A DNA stretch of 64,000 nt from Henricia sp. BOLD:AAB3569 (GCA_037783545.1 JBBELK010000984.1:62001-126000); one strand, 5' to 3'; positions 1 through 9,689 are shown, counted from the stretch's first letter. Made by a program: numbers and translations. Notes: generated by a model from the sequence alone, not told the origin.

Positions 1-270
1 GTTTAAGTCGGATTTTTAAACTTTTCTTTTTATTCTTCTCCCCTAAGTCCCTCTGTCTAAAAACTGACAAAATTGCTTTAAAAAAAAAAAAGTATATCTA
101 TAATCTATATACTATTGTTATATACTATTTGGATTTAAATATATGTAACCGAAATTGCACAAACATTAATTGTTTTCTTACACAATTGTATTTAACTGTG
201 CACATTTAAACGCTTTACATTGCAATGAATTGAATTGTACGTCTAAAAGCTTACAAAATTGCTTTTGAAA
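1..270. repeat. AT-rich ~170-bp monomer repeat, partial
   Basis: This stretch starts with a T-rich lead-in that is also seen near 24680, 26770 and 28950. It continues with the monomer found throughout the window, recognised by the phrases GCTGACAAAATTGCTT, TTTGGATTTAAATATATGT, TGTATTTTACTGTGCACATT and TTTACATTGCAA in fixed order. No coding potential is seen. Confidence 0.7.
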
Positions 271-694
271 TACAGTGAAACCTGCTACTAAGGCCACCTC
301 TGTAAAGAGGCCACCTGCCTAAAGTGGCCACATCTGTTCGGTCCCAAATCAGTTTGTACACAAACATATGGAGGTAGAACCTTGAAATTAGGGCCCCTGT
401 CTAACGCGGCCACTGGCCAGGGCACTAGGATTTCTGTGTGTACAATCTTATTGCAGTCAAACCTGGATAATCTAGCCACACACAGTAAATTGCCTAAATG
501 AACTCAAAAACCAAGCTAGAAATTTGATGAGAGCTTTAAAAGTTATGAAAATACTGAACAGAATGTCTACTTTTTAACGACGAACCATTTGTTGCACTTC
601 ACTTTTAACTGTTTTTCATCTATAGACATGCATTGTCGTGTTTTATGGTGTTTGTATATCCATGCATGTGCACGCTACACCTCTATATAAAGGA
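271..694 (+). mobile_element. pogo/Tigger-like MITE, 3' end missing
   Basis: The element begins with TACAGTGAAACCTGC followed by GGCCACCTCTATAAAGAGG. Complete family members (for example 8891-9375) end with the inverse, ...GTTTCACGGTA, so TA plus CAGTGAAAC-type ends are shared. That fits the TA target duplication and CAGT start of pogo/Tigger elements. This copy runs straight from its TATATAAAGG motif into the right end of the GGCAGCA foldback at about 694, so its right terminus was removed by a deletion. It encodes no transposase. Confidence 0.65.
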
Positions 695-764
695 CCGGCT
701 TGTTTGCTGCCACCACGCGTTTCAAAAGTGTCCTATTGTATGCAACTGATATAGACTGCCGAAG

Positions 765-1560
765 TCGTTCTGCAACTCACCCTATTATTCCGCCAAGGCA
801 TGGTCAAATTTACCCAGAACATTATCCACCATTTCTCGGTTAATATGTGCTCAAGTTTCGTGTCTACAAATTTAACATGACCAACACTTTGGATTTACTC
901 ACTATCCAACAAGTTGACCAGAAAAAATAAAGACTAATAAAATGAGGAAATCCGTTTACCCAACGATTCTACTGCCCAATATTGTTTTACAGTGCGTGAT
1001 CTTATTTCCTTGACAAGGTCATTTTGATTCATTTTATGAATATAAGAACAAACGCATTGATGGTCAATTAAGTCTACAATACATTGGTTAATTAATCAAT
1101 CAAGTTGTACATGTATCATGATATGTATAGGCCGGTATACTTTGTTTAAATTGAATGCAGATTACGCGAATTTAATTCTTAACAAATGAAAAGGAATATT
1201 CAATTCAGCCCTTGTCGCAATAAAAATTTATTTTTCTGCGAATTGGATTGCACATTCGTAATAATTGGCAACGTATACTGAAACCGAAAGCCTAATAATG
1301 TATTTGTAATCCTTTAAACGAAACGTTATGGACAATGAAATCAAATGCTAGTTATTGCGATAAAGAAACCAGGATATGCGTCATTCTCCAAATCGGCGCA
1401 AAATTGAATTTATGTTTTACAAATTTAAATGCGCACTTCCCAAAATTGTCCGGGAAAACCTATATTATGTCACCGACATGTAACAAAATTGTTCTCTTAA
1501 TCAGTTATTTTACTATGCACGTTTAACAAATTTACATTGCAAAGAAGTTACATTGTACGT
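765..1560. repeat. flank segment F, copy 1 of 6
   Basis: An AT-rich block of about 800 bp begins with CGTTCTGCAACTCACCC. It recurs at about 9690, 18003, 34317, 51497 and 60388 with small indels. It holds a short open frame (near 1335) that is open in some copies and broken in others, so I do not call a gene. In every copy it lies between the foldback region and either the SINE-like element or LINE R1/R2. It looks like a piece of the duplicated chromosomal module. Confidence 0.65.
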
Positions 1561-1660
1561 CTCAAAACTTACAAAAATGCTTTAGAAAAATTAATATATG
1601 TCTGTAATGTAGGCCTATATACTATACCATTTGGATTTAAATATTATGTAACCAAAAAGT

Positions 1661-1930
1661 AGGACCGCCAATCACAGGAATGTGAGCAATTAACATAGAT
1701 ATTCAAATATCAACTATCAACTTCTAAGTCGAATTAGAAACGGCCAGAGACACCGGGGAATCCCCCCTCTGCTCTTCACGAAAGAATGCTCTGGGATCTT
1801 TAAAGTCCGTTACTGTTACCTAACACACTGGACCAACGGCTTTACATCCCTTCCGAAGCTTGGACCAAGTGTGGTTAAGTGCCTTGCTCAAGGGCACAGG
1901 TGCCACAACCAGTCACGGCCCTTGATATTA
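1661..1930 (-). repeat. SINE-like element, copy 1
   Basis: On the minus strand this reads GAGCAAGGCACTTAACC, then CATCCTTCGG-type sequence, CCGTTGGTCCAGTGTGTTAG and AAAGATCCCAGAGC. I recall this phrase set from a widespread metazoan SINE-like repeat, possibly one with a conserved central domain. Copies lie at 18907-19212, 52436-52742 and 61882-62215. The last has a B-box-like GGTTCGATACCGG near its minus-strand 5' end. This copy lacks the TTTATTTATTT lead present in the others. Confidence 0.5.
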
Positions 1931-2018
1931 GGGCCCATGTCTAACGCGGCCAGTGGTCAGGGCACTAAAATTTCTGTATGTACGCGTTTCAAAAGTCTCC
2001 CATTGTATGCAACTGATA

Positions 2019-2186
2019 TAGACTGCCGAAGTGAATACGTCATTTTTTGTTGGTTGTCTATGGGCTCTGGCTCTACACTAAAAATCACTAAACTGTGTCC
2101 CTGTGCTTTTGCAATAGTACTTTTTGCGACGGCCATGATGTTTAGAGCCAATTACCATGGTAAACACGTCACACTTCGGCTGTCTA
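2019..2186. mobile_element. Tc1/mariner-type MITE with TAGACTGCCGAAGTG ends
   Basis: The left end TAGACTGCCGAAGTG is mirrored by CACTTCGGCTGTCTA on the right. An inner pair, GGCTCTACACTAAA and TGTTTAGAGCC, extends the inverted repeat. The ends abut TA on both sides. Related copies are 19307-19474, 24110-24276 (and one per macrosatellite unit), 52836-53003, and the more diverged 17558-17723, for which an empty site exists. Short open frames crossing it are incidental. Confidence 0.65.
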
Positions 2187-2440
2187 TTAATCCTGTCCAC
2201 ATTAAAGGTAGCACACATCATTTACAGTGACCTTCATTTGTTTTAACGAGCCGACAAGACAATAAAAAGGGTACCAAACACCACACGATTTTATTTCAGT
2301 CCAAAATGGTATTTTGTGTGAGAAATTAACAACTGAAGGTGCTTTTGTAAAAAAAGTCTTTTACGAAAGACTTTTTACCATTCAACTCACAACAAAAGCC
2401 ATGCATGGATTTTTCAAGTTTTCAGAAGTATTACTGCACA

Positions 2441-2677
2441 TACAGTTGAAGTCAGAAGTATAAATGCAGCTGTATGCAACCAAGTGTTAAAACTGGTGTG
2501 CTTACACCATTTTTGTAGCAGTATTTACTAAAGTCTTGATTTTGTGGAATTCTTCACGTGCATGCAGTACTTAAAACATAGTTTGTACACCTTGCAGTGG
2601 TTCGGGTAGTCCTGTTTACCATTTTGGGTGATGATAATAGTGGTGTACATGTATTGATACTTCTGACTTCAACTGTA
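2441..2677. mobile_element. Sleeping-Beauty-like Tc1 MITE, copy 1
   Basis: The termini are TACAGTTGAAGTCAGAAGTA and its inverse TACTTCTGACTTCAACTGTA, 237 bp apart. They closely resemble the known outer ends of salmonid Tc1/Sleeping Beauty transposons (CAGTTGAAGTCGGAAG). No transposase is encoded. The unoccupied site at 63415-63416 has a single TA between the same flanks, which shows that the element inserted at TA. Confidence 0.85.
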
Positions 2678-3357
2678 TGTGGCTGAAATTTCCACAGGGC
2701 AGTTTTATCAACACGGGCTTCTAATCACGAGTGGAAATAACGCCCCTTTTAACCTTTAAGGAAAACTCTTCATTTAACGAAGATTACGTGATCCATCAAG
2801 ATCGGTACTGTTCACACTATAAGCAACTGCTACCAAAGATCAACATCCGCTGTACAATGCCCAGATGTTTAATCGCTTCGTCGAACAAAGGGGTTGGACA
2901 CATTGCAGATTTGCTTCGTCAAATGAAGCGATCTCTTCATCGAAAAGAACCTACCGGTATTTTGTTTTATCAAACGGAAAGATTCTAACCTTCGTCGAAG
3001 AAAGGGCAATTTTATTTGGATATTAATTTTGTTTTACCAATTTTATTTCTTTCAAAAAACTTAAATTACAGTCGCAATTATAATACAGAGTCGGTGAAAA
3101 CTGCAGTCTGTTGCATTTAATTCGCATTTAATGAACACATGAAATTGGACCAACTTTCCTAATATTCATAAAAATTTGTTTCCTCAATTGCGCCTTTTAA
3201 CTCTTTACAGTTTTAAATTACATGTAATAGCCTCCATTGGCAAACTAATTTCAACAACACGATCATAAAATACCTGCATAGGCCTATTTATATCTGTCCT
3301 ATATGTTTATTTTGTATTGCTGTTAATTTCAGTATAGTAACTTGAATTGTATTGCAG
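2678..3357 (+). other. conserved upstream flank of GPCR copy 1
   Basis: This region is shared almost base for base with 19960-20664 and 53489-54193, and in diverged form with 63417-64000. It ends in a pyrimidine-rich stretch followed by TTGTATTGCAG/GCAGC, a plausible 3' splice site (AG at 3356-3357) for an intron in the 5' untranslated region. A frame of about 85 codons (2731-2985) is open in three copies, but it starts at GTG and is disrupted in the fourth, so I do not call it a gene. Confidence 0.45.
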
Positions 3358-3675
3358 GCAGCACAATGACACACACTTTTAATCCGGGAAATACTTTATA
3401 TTTAATGCAATTCACTATATGCACGGTAGCGTTGAAAACTACCATTTTTGGGCATACACAAGTATTTTTACAAATGGACAAAAGTCGACGTCACAACGAC
3501 GGAAGCGAGTCTTTGTTCAATTATTTGTTTTGCCTTATTAGGCGGTCCCAATTGTTTCTTTCCTTTATATGTTCCGTGCAAGTGGTGAATATTGTACAGT
3601 TGACTACAAGCTTCAGACAGCCTGAGTATATACAAACCAACATTAGTTACATGTACTGGTTACAGAGATACAAAC

Positions 3676-4740
3676 ATGGATGTCTCCACCATTTCTACTG
3701 AAGATTGCTGGGCTAGTTTTAACTCCACCACAGTGCAACCCGTTTACGCAGCATACTCAGAACGCCAAGTCTTGTCTGCCGTCGGTTTTATCGCCGGAGT
3801 CGTCGGGTTTTTAGGAAATTTTGCAGTCATAACCGCCATCCTATAAGTGAAAAAACTCCAAACTACAACCAATGTGTTCGTGTTCAATCTTGCTGTTGCA
3901 GATATCCTGACGTGTAGCGTTATTCCCATACAAGCCCTGACTATCTTATATGATGACCTCGTTATCCCGTCTTGGTTGTGTAAGCTTTGTGGGTTTGGTC
4001 TGGTGGTATGCGTCGGCTGTAGTATCAACAACCTTGCGTGTATCGCAGTCAACCGATTAGTTGGCATCACCACTTTGACATTATACCACAAGCTTTACAC
4101 CCCTTTCAAAGTCTCCTTAATGGTCACCGTATCATGGTGCGTGCCCCTTGCCGTAGCAAGTATCCCTCTCATACCTAGTTACCGCGCCAAATATTGCTTC
4201 GACTCCATCTACAAATCTTGCCTTTGGGCGTTTGAGTTGTCGAACGAGCTCACCTACGAGAAGCTTGTTGCAATGGTCTTGTTTCCTCTCCAATTCACAT
4301 TCTTATTTGCAAGCTACTTAGGGATCTACGTGTATGTGAGGAGGAAGACTAAAGCCATGCTGCGATTTGCATCGGGCTCGCAGACCAAAAGGCAACTTTG
4401 GCAGCGTCAGGTAGCCGTGACAAAGAACCTGTTCCTCGTGGTATGTATCTTCGTGCTTTGTATGCTGCCACTCTTTGGAACGGTCGGACTACGCGCCGAC
4501 CGTGACGTACACGTGGCCCCATCGAGTCTCTTCTCATACGCAGCGGTAATCCTCGTGGCTAACAGTTCACTCAATCCCATCATATACGGAACAAGACACC
4601 CGGATTTCAAAATGGCGTTTGCTCGCATCTTGAGCTACAAACGGAGAATACGTCAACCTCGCACAGTAACGACAAAATCGGGACAACATCGTATAACTAT
4701 TCAAAATATCGCTGCACGTGTATCGCAGGACGCCGTGTAA
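3676..4740 (+). pseudogene. class A GPCR copy 1, nonsense in TM1
   Basis: This copy is the twin of the intact gene at 54511-55575 and has the same length (355 codons with stop). Codon 57, at 3844-3846, is TAA where the twin has TTA (Leu), so a single T-to-A change ends the protein inside the first membrane helix. Downstream all receptor features persist: LAVAD in TM2, two cysteines before TM3, NRL at the end of TM3, the TM4 tryptophan, FVLCMLP in TM6 and NPIIY in TM7. With no second disabling change the lesion looks young. Initiation after the stop would lose TM1, so a working product is unlikely. It could also be a polymorphic allele or a sequencing error. The twin's lack of AATAAA after the stop codon is shared here (AATGAATAG near 4902). 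Confidence 0.85.
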
Positions 4741-5597
4741 AATATACAGTTAAAGACAGAATACATAATTGGAAAACTTTTAAAAACAGGAACAGCATCA
4801 CGTAAGTTAATAATAATGTTGATAAATTGCCTTGTAGAAATATCAGCTACAGCCTGTAACACTTCAGAAAACCTGAAAATTCCATTTATGGTTTTTGTGT
4901 GTGAATGAATAGTTTAAAAGGTTGTATGCAGATTTCTTTTTTTGGCAATTTCTATTGGGCAGGTATGGTATTTTGTTTCGTTGGATGCTATAAATCATAT
5001 TGTTTGTAAATCAACTACACCGACGGTGCATATAGGCCGGTTGCTATACCGGCCGCGGTGCGCGTATGCCATGCAGACAATTAACTTTGTGCACTGCTTG
5101 TACGGAGTTGTTTACCGTTGCTACAGGGTTCGCCTCGCTCTGGATTAAAGATGGCTGACTCGCGAATAAGGCCAATGAGCAACAAACATAGAAATTAGGC
5201 ACACACCCTTGTGAGTTGCTCATAGTGACCCGAGCATTGTGTTCCGTGTGGGATCAGCTCTCCTGCCTTTTTCATTTGTATTTGCGTAACCTCACGTAAT
5301 ATACTCAACACACTCTTCCCTTTTGTTAACGCACGACACCCACCCTAAAAACTAACAGGAATTCCTTGAAAATTGCTTGGATGTTTGAGACACAATGGGG
5401 GAACAATGGTAGGGGAGGGGCGATACCCTTTGCCACATATCGTGCTGCATATGTCAAGTAATACTTTGCTGAAAACCACAAACACGTACCATTCGTGAAA
5501 AATAATAGAGCGCCTAGAACAATAGGCTAGGTTGTTTGGCGGTTCAGTCCAATTTTTTAGGTCGGAATTTTAAACTTTTATTTTTATTTTTCTCCCC
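4741..5597. other. 3' flank of GPCR copy 1
   Basis: This 3' flank is shared with the regions after copies 2, 3, 4 and 5. It includes a CpG-containing inverted patch at 5035-5060 (GGCCGGTTGC...ACCGGCC) and a sequence around 5180-5245 (TGAGCAACAAAC...GTTGCTCATAGTG) related to the CACTA-like MITE at 46464-46555. An inverted motif built on CACATATCGTGCTGCATATG, also seen in the macrosatellite units, follows near 5440. No gene is seen. Confidence 0.5.
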
Positions 5598-5600
5598 TAA

Positions 5601-6526
5601 AGCCCAATTCATACTCGCTCGGCGACCTACACGCGGAACGGATATTTTGTCCGCCGCAGTTGCGGCGAGTAGGGTCAAACAAGTTCAACAGTGCGCGGTC
5701 AGTCCGCATGTGAGCGGACGGTCGTTTCCACCCGTTTCTATGCGCGCGCTCTTAATTAAAACAGACATACAAAGTGCGCCGCATCGGCGACTACTATGCG
5801 CAAAGCGGATTTGTATGATCGCGTGAAAACTCTGCGGCGACTACACTCAGCGAGTGTGCAGCGAGTGAGTTCGGCGGAGAAGTATTGTAACAAGAATATT
5901 TCCTACTTGTTAAGAAACTCGGCACAAACAAGAACAAACAGGAAAAGACAATTATCAGCAAGAAAATACCGCACGTTTATTTGGGTCGATCTTTCCTCAT
6001 CAACAACAAGGAACAAAGATGGCACAGGGAATCGCGTCCCCACGCGGAACGGGTATCCCGATCCTCCGGCAGGGGCTCACGCCACCCGGCTCCGTGGGGA
6101 GCCGTGATAGCACCACCAGCACGTCGGTCAGACCCACCGTGAAACGGTGCTGGCGCCCCCAGCGGCGGATCGGGACGGCCGTTACAGTATGAACCTAGCT
6201 TTAAGCTAGGTTCATACTTCTCCGCCGAACTCACTCGCCGCACACTTGCCGCACACTCGCCGAGTGCAGTCGCCGCAGAGTTTTCACGCGACCATACAAA
6301 TTCGCTTTGCGCATAGTAGTCGCCGAGGTATAAACGGGCTCTGCGGCGCACTTTGTTTGCGCGTTTTAATTCAGAGCGCGCGCATAGAAACGGGTGGAAA
6401 AGACCCGTCCGCTCAGATGCGGACTGACCGCGCACTGTTGAACTTGTTTGACCCTACTCGCCGATACTGCGGCGGACAAAATTTCCGTTCCGCATGTAGG
6501 TCGCCGAGCGAGTATGAATTTGGGCT
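5601..6526. mobile_element. large PIF/Harbinger-like foldback element, copy 1
   Basis: The 926-bp element has arms of about 290 bp (roughly 5601-5885 and 6215-6526) that are inverted copies of each other, differing at scattered sites. It starts AGCCCAATTCATACTCGC and ends in the inverse. TAA flanks it on each side (5598-5600, 6527-6529). The empty site is seen in the macrosatellite (CCTAAGTCCCATAG, for example near 24732), so the target duplication is 3 bp, as for PIF/Harbinger transposons. It is GC-rich in an AT-rich setting. The loop contains a coding-like stretch (separate entry) and a small palindrome at about 6188-6216. No transposase is present. Confidence 0.75.
6019..6192 (+). CDS. possible captured exon: 57-codon GC-rich frame in foldback loop
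   Basis: An ATG with a good context (CAAAGATGG) opens 57 sense codons ending in TGA. G or C predominates at third positions, unlike all neighbouring DNA. The predicted peptide starts MAQGIASPRGTGIPILRQGL and is rich in Ser, Thr, Pro and Arg with no membrane segment or motif I recognise. The second copy (56834-57007) keeps the frame open with one visible amino-acid change (Arg to Gln). Upstream, AACAACAAGGAACAAAG resembles a 5' untranslated leader. It could be a fragment of a host first exon carried by the foldback, or chance in GC-rich DNA. Function unknown. Confidence 0.3.
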   Translation: MAQGIASPRGTGIPILRQGLTPPGSVGSRDSTTSTSVRPTVKRCWRPQRRIGTAVTV

Positions 6527-6719
6527 TAAGTCCCATAGACAAAGCATACATTTTGTGTTTGTACTGGGTGTCCCCAAGCGATGGTAGACACACTCATGCG
6601 GGGGAGGGAGTTCCTGTAGTTTTTACCGGATTGGTCTATAGATTTATTATTAATAGCTTTACGGAGATTTGTATTGTTTTGCTTGTGTAAATAAGCTACA
6701 TTGTTCGTCTAATAGCCGG

Positions 6720-7486
6720 CGACAAGGCAAAATTGCTTTTCAAATTAATTGAGTATGCTTATCTATAATCTAAAAATACCACTTGGATTTAAATATTATG
6801 TAACCGACATGTAACAAAAATTGCTTTTAAAATCAATTGAGTATATCTATAATCTAAGAATACCACTTGGATTTAAAATATGTAAACCTAACCGACATGT
6901 AACATACATTGTTCTCTTACTCAGTTATTTTACTGTGCACATTTAAAAGTTTTACATTGCAAAGAAGTTACATTGTACGTCTAAAAGCTGACAAAATTGC
7001 TTGGAAAAAAAATTGTACACTATTTCTATTTACTATTTGGATTTAAATATATGTAACCGAAAATGTACAAACATTGTTTTCTTACAAAATTGTATTTTAC
7101 TATGCACATTTAAAGGCACAGGCTCGTCAGCAATGCGCGCCCGCCAAATGTGTGCCACGCAATACGCAGCTCCATAGCAAAGGCACGGGGCTACGTGTTT
7201 CGCGCACGAATTTGGCGGGCGCGCATTGCTGACGAGCCTGTACCTTTAAAATAAGTTTTACATTGCATAGAAGTTACATTGTACATGTACGTCTAAAAGC
7301 TGACAAAATTGCTTGAAAAAAAATTAGTACACTATTTCTCTATACTATTTGGATTTAAATATATGTAACCGAAAATGTACAAACATTGTTTTCTTACGCA
7401 ATTGTATTTTACTGTGCACATTTACACGCTTTACATTGCAAGGAATTAAATTGTACGTCTAAAAGCTTACAGAATTGCTTTTGAAA
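6720..7486. repeat. AT-rich ~170-bp monomers (about four, one interrupted)
   Basis: Successive monomers share the ordered phrases CTGACAAAATTGCTT, TTTGGATTTAAATAT, TGTAACCGA and TTTTACTGTGCACATT. One is interrupted by the TTAA-flanked MITE at 7114-7245. The corresponding stretch in the 57 kb copy is about 300 bp shorter because it lacks one monomer plus the MITE. Confidence 0.7.
7114..7245. mobile_element. 132-bp TTAA-flanked palindromic MITE
   Basis: The left end AGGCACAGGCTCGTCAGCAA is mirrored by the right end with one mismatch near the tip, giving arms of about 35 bp that continue through GCGCGCCCGCC. The element is GC-rich and sits inside an AT-rich monomer. TTAA lies directly outside both ends (7110-7113 and 7246-7249), the target duplication of piggyBac-type transposons. 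Other monomers show the uninterrupted GCACATTTAA site. Confidence 0.75.
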
Positions 7487-7840
7487 TACAGTGAAACCTG
7501 CTATTAAGGCCACCTCTATAAAGAAGCCACCTGCATAAAGTCGCCACATCTGTTTCGTCCCAAATCAGTTTGTACACAAACATATGGAGGTAGAACCTTG
7601 ATATTAGGGCCCCTGTCTAACGCGGCCAGTGGCCAGGGCACTAAGATTTATGTGTGTACAATCTTATTGCAGTCAAACCTGGATAATCTAGCCACACACA
7701 GTAAATTGCCTAAATGAACTAAAAAACCAAGCTGGAAATTTGATGAGGAGCTTTAAAAGTTATGAAAATACTGAACAGAATGTCTACTTTTTAACGACGA
7801 ACCCTTCGTTGCACTTCACCTTTAACTGTTTTTCAGTTAA
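7487..7840 (+). mobile_element. pogo/Tigger-like MITE, 3' truncated
   Basis: It starts TACAGTGAAACCTGC like the other copies but breaks off near 7840, after the CTGTTTTTCA phrase, and passes into unrelated AT-rich sequence. The copy at 57996-58350 has the same breakpoint, so the truncation preceded the segmental duplication. Confidence 0.65.
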
Positions 7841-8388
7841 TTATGCATGTATTATATATTGTAAAAAAACATTTTAGTTACCCGAATCACTTTCGGGTCG
7901 GTTGTATACTTAAGAATGGACAGAAAAATTTATATACAAAAAATAAAATCTCGCCCGTGTTATAGGAATAGGGGTTTTAGTCGTGTTGTGCCCGGAAGCT
8001 CAGATTTGACCTTTACCGCGAGACTTACATAGTCTATTGAGTATAGTTATCTATAATCTAAAAATACCACATACCACTAAAAATACCACTAAATATTATG
8101 TAACCGACATGTAACAAACATTGTTCTCTTACTCAGTTACTCTACTATGCACATTTAAAAGTGTTACATTGTACGTCTAAAAGCTGACAAAATTGCTTTA
8201 AAAAAAATTATTACACTATTTCTATATACTATTTGGATTTAAAGATAGTATACATGATTGGTAAACTGTTACAAATAGTTTTATCCCCCTGTGTGATTGG
8301 AGATATGCATGATTAAAACCAACCTGAGCAAAAACCAGCTTCGTACTTCGTCTAACTTTTGAGAAAACAGTCCAAAAAGGTTTTGCAG
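7841..8388. other. AT-rich spacer with monomer fragment
   Basis: The first half is unrelated to the neighbouring repeats and contains a small hairpin, ACCCGAATCACTTTCGGGT (near 7880). From about 8100 it is a monomer fragment. It is duplicated at 58350-58896. No gene is seen. Confidence 0.5.
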
Positions 8389-8582
8389 TAATTTCGCCCC
8401 AAAACCACTTCGCCCTGAACCATTTCGCCCTAAACCACGGCCTGTGCACGAAGTGGTTTTGGGGCGAAGTGGCATTTGGGCGATGTAGTGTTTGGACGAA
8501 GAAATTTGGGGCGAAATGGCACTCGGGCGAAGTGGTTTGGGGCGAAATTGCACTTGGGCGAAATGGTTTTGGGGCGAATTGA
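8389..8582. repeat. inverted minisatellite of GGGGCGAAGTGG-type units
   Basis: About ten short units built on GGCGAA(A/G)TGGTTTTGG are arranged so that the first three read in the opposite direction to the rest, centred near 8440-8455. The result is a GC-rich hairpin with tandemly repeated arms. The duplicate is at 58897-59090. Frames on both strands are open only because the units are short and GC-rich, so they are not genes. Confidence 0.75.
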
Positions 8583-8890
8583 ATTTTCGTCTCATGAGAC
8601 GAAAACTAATTGTTTACTCATTTCTCAAAGACTATAGCACTTCAGACAAAACCATTTTAGGGGAAGTTTTTTACGGTCATCATGTTTATATTGTGTAAGT
8701 TAGGCGTAAATCTGTGAACATTTCTAATTTTCGAGATTACCAATTATGTATACTGCCTTTAAATATATGTAACCGAAATTGTACAAACATTGTTGTCTTA
8801 CACAATTGTATTTTACTGTGCACATTTAAAAGATTTACATTGTAAGGAATTAAATTGTACGTCTAAAAGCTGACATAATTGCTTTTGAAA
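8583..8890. other. spacer with partial monomer
   Basis: A short hairpin TTTTCGTCTCATGAGACGAAAA follows the minisatellite, then unique AT-rich sequence, then one monomer from about 8755. The same order occurs at 59091-59588. No gene is seen. Confidence 0.5.
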
Positions 8891-9375
8891 TACAGTGAAA
8901 CCTGCTATTAAGGCCACCTCTATAAAGAGGCCACCTGTCTAAAACGGTCACATCTGTTCGGTCCCAAATCAGTTTGTACACAAACTTATGGAGGAATAAC
9001 CTTGATATTAGGGCCCCTGTCTAACGCGACCAGTGGCCAGGGCACTAAGATTTATGTGTGTACAATCTTATTGCAGTCAAACCTGGATAATCTGGCCACA
9101 CACAGTAAATTGCCTCAATTAATCAAGCTACTATTGGGAATTTGATGAGCTTAAAAAAGTTATTAAACCACTGAACAAATGTCAACTTTTTAATGACGAA
9201 CCCTTTGTTGCACTTCACTTTTAGCTGTTTTTCATCTATACACATGCATTGTGGTATGTTTTATGATGTTTGTATATCCATGCATGTGCACGCTACACCT
9301 CTATATAAAGGCCACCTGCCTATTCTGGCCATTTGTCGGTCCCTTGGGTGGCCACTATATACAAGTTTCACGGTA
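8891..9375 (+). mobile_element. pogo/Tigger-like MITE, complete
   Basis: This is the clearest complete copy in the left part. TA-CAGTGAAACCTGC is at 8891 and GTTTCACGG-TA ends at 9375. The inverted ends continue inward through GGCCACC on both sides. It is 485 bp with no transposase frame. The same outer flanks accompany most copies, so they spread mostly by duplication of the composite and not by separate insertion. Confidence 0.7.
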
Positions 9376-9528
9376 GATTGATTATTATCTATAATCTATA
9401 CACTACATGTACTTATTTTAATATAATTATGTAACCGAAAATGTAACAAACATCGTTCTCTCATTTAGTTGTATTTTACTATGCACAATTAAACGTTTTA
9501 CATTGGAGAGACTTTTAAGACGCTTGAT

Positions 9529-9634
9529 GGCAGCAGACGAACCAGTTCTGTCTCATTGTCTACGTCATATTGAGCATGCGCATTTTAGCTTAAACATGAC
9601 GTAGCAATGGAAAAGGACCGGCTTGTTTGCTGCC
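9529..9634. mobile_element. 106-bp GGCAGCA foldback with CRE/NRF1-like core
   Basis: Arms start GGCAGCA and end TGCTGCC with about 38 bp of imperfect complementarity. The loop contains GAGCATGCGCAT (NRF1-like), and the arms carry TACGTCAT and ATGACGTA (CRE-like). Further copies lie at 34155-34261, 51336-51441, 60227-60333 and 62920-63026, and in each macrosatellite unit. It encodes nothing. Confidence 0.6.
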
Positions 9635-9689
9635 ACCACGCGTTTCAAAAGTCTCATATTGTATGCAACTGATATAGACTGCCGAAGTT

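Noticed and set aside
1871..2230. 119-codon frame, with longer versions at 19057 and 52604
   Set aside because: It runs through the SINE-like element and the TAGACTGCCGAAGTG MITE. The opposite strand is open as well, and the content is repeat.
2731..2988. Open frame of about 85 codons repeated at 20013 and 53542
   Set aside because: It begins at GTG, has no ATG in good context, shows no domain, and is broken in the fourth flank copy near 63470. Conservation is explained by recent duplication.
3744..4091. Minus-strand frames of about 115 codons opposite each GPCR
   Set aside because: They are shadows of the receptor coding strand and appear at the same place in all copies.
5536..6593. Overlapping frames on both strands in the foldback arms
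   Set aside because: They are mirror images produced by the inverted arms; none has a recognisable domain. Only the loop frame at 6019-6192 was kept, at low confidence.
8281..8698. Frames with repeated RPKPLRP- or GRSGLGRN-like peptides
   Set aside because: These are translations of the GGGGCGAA minisatellite.
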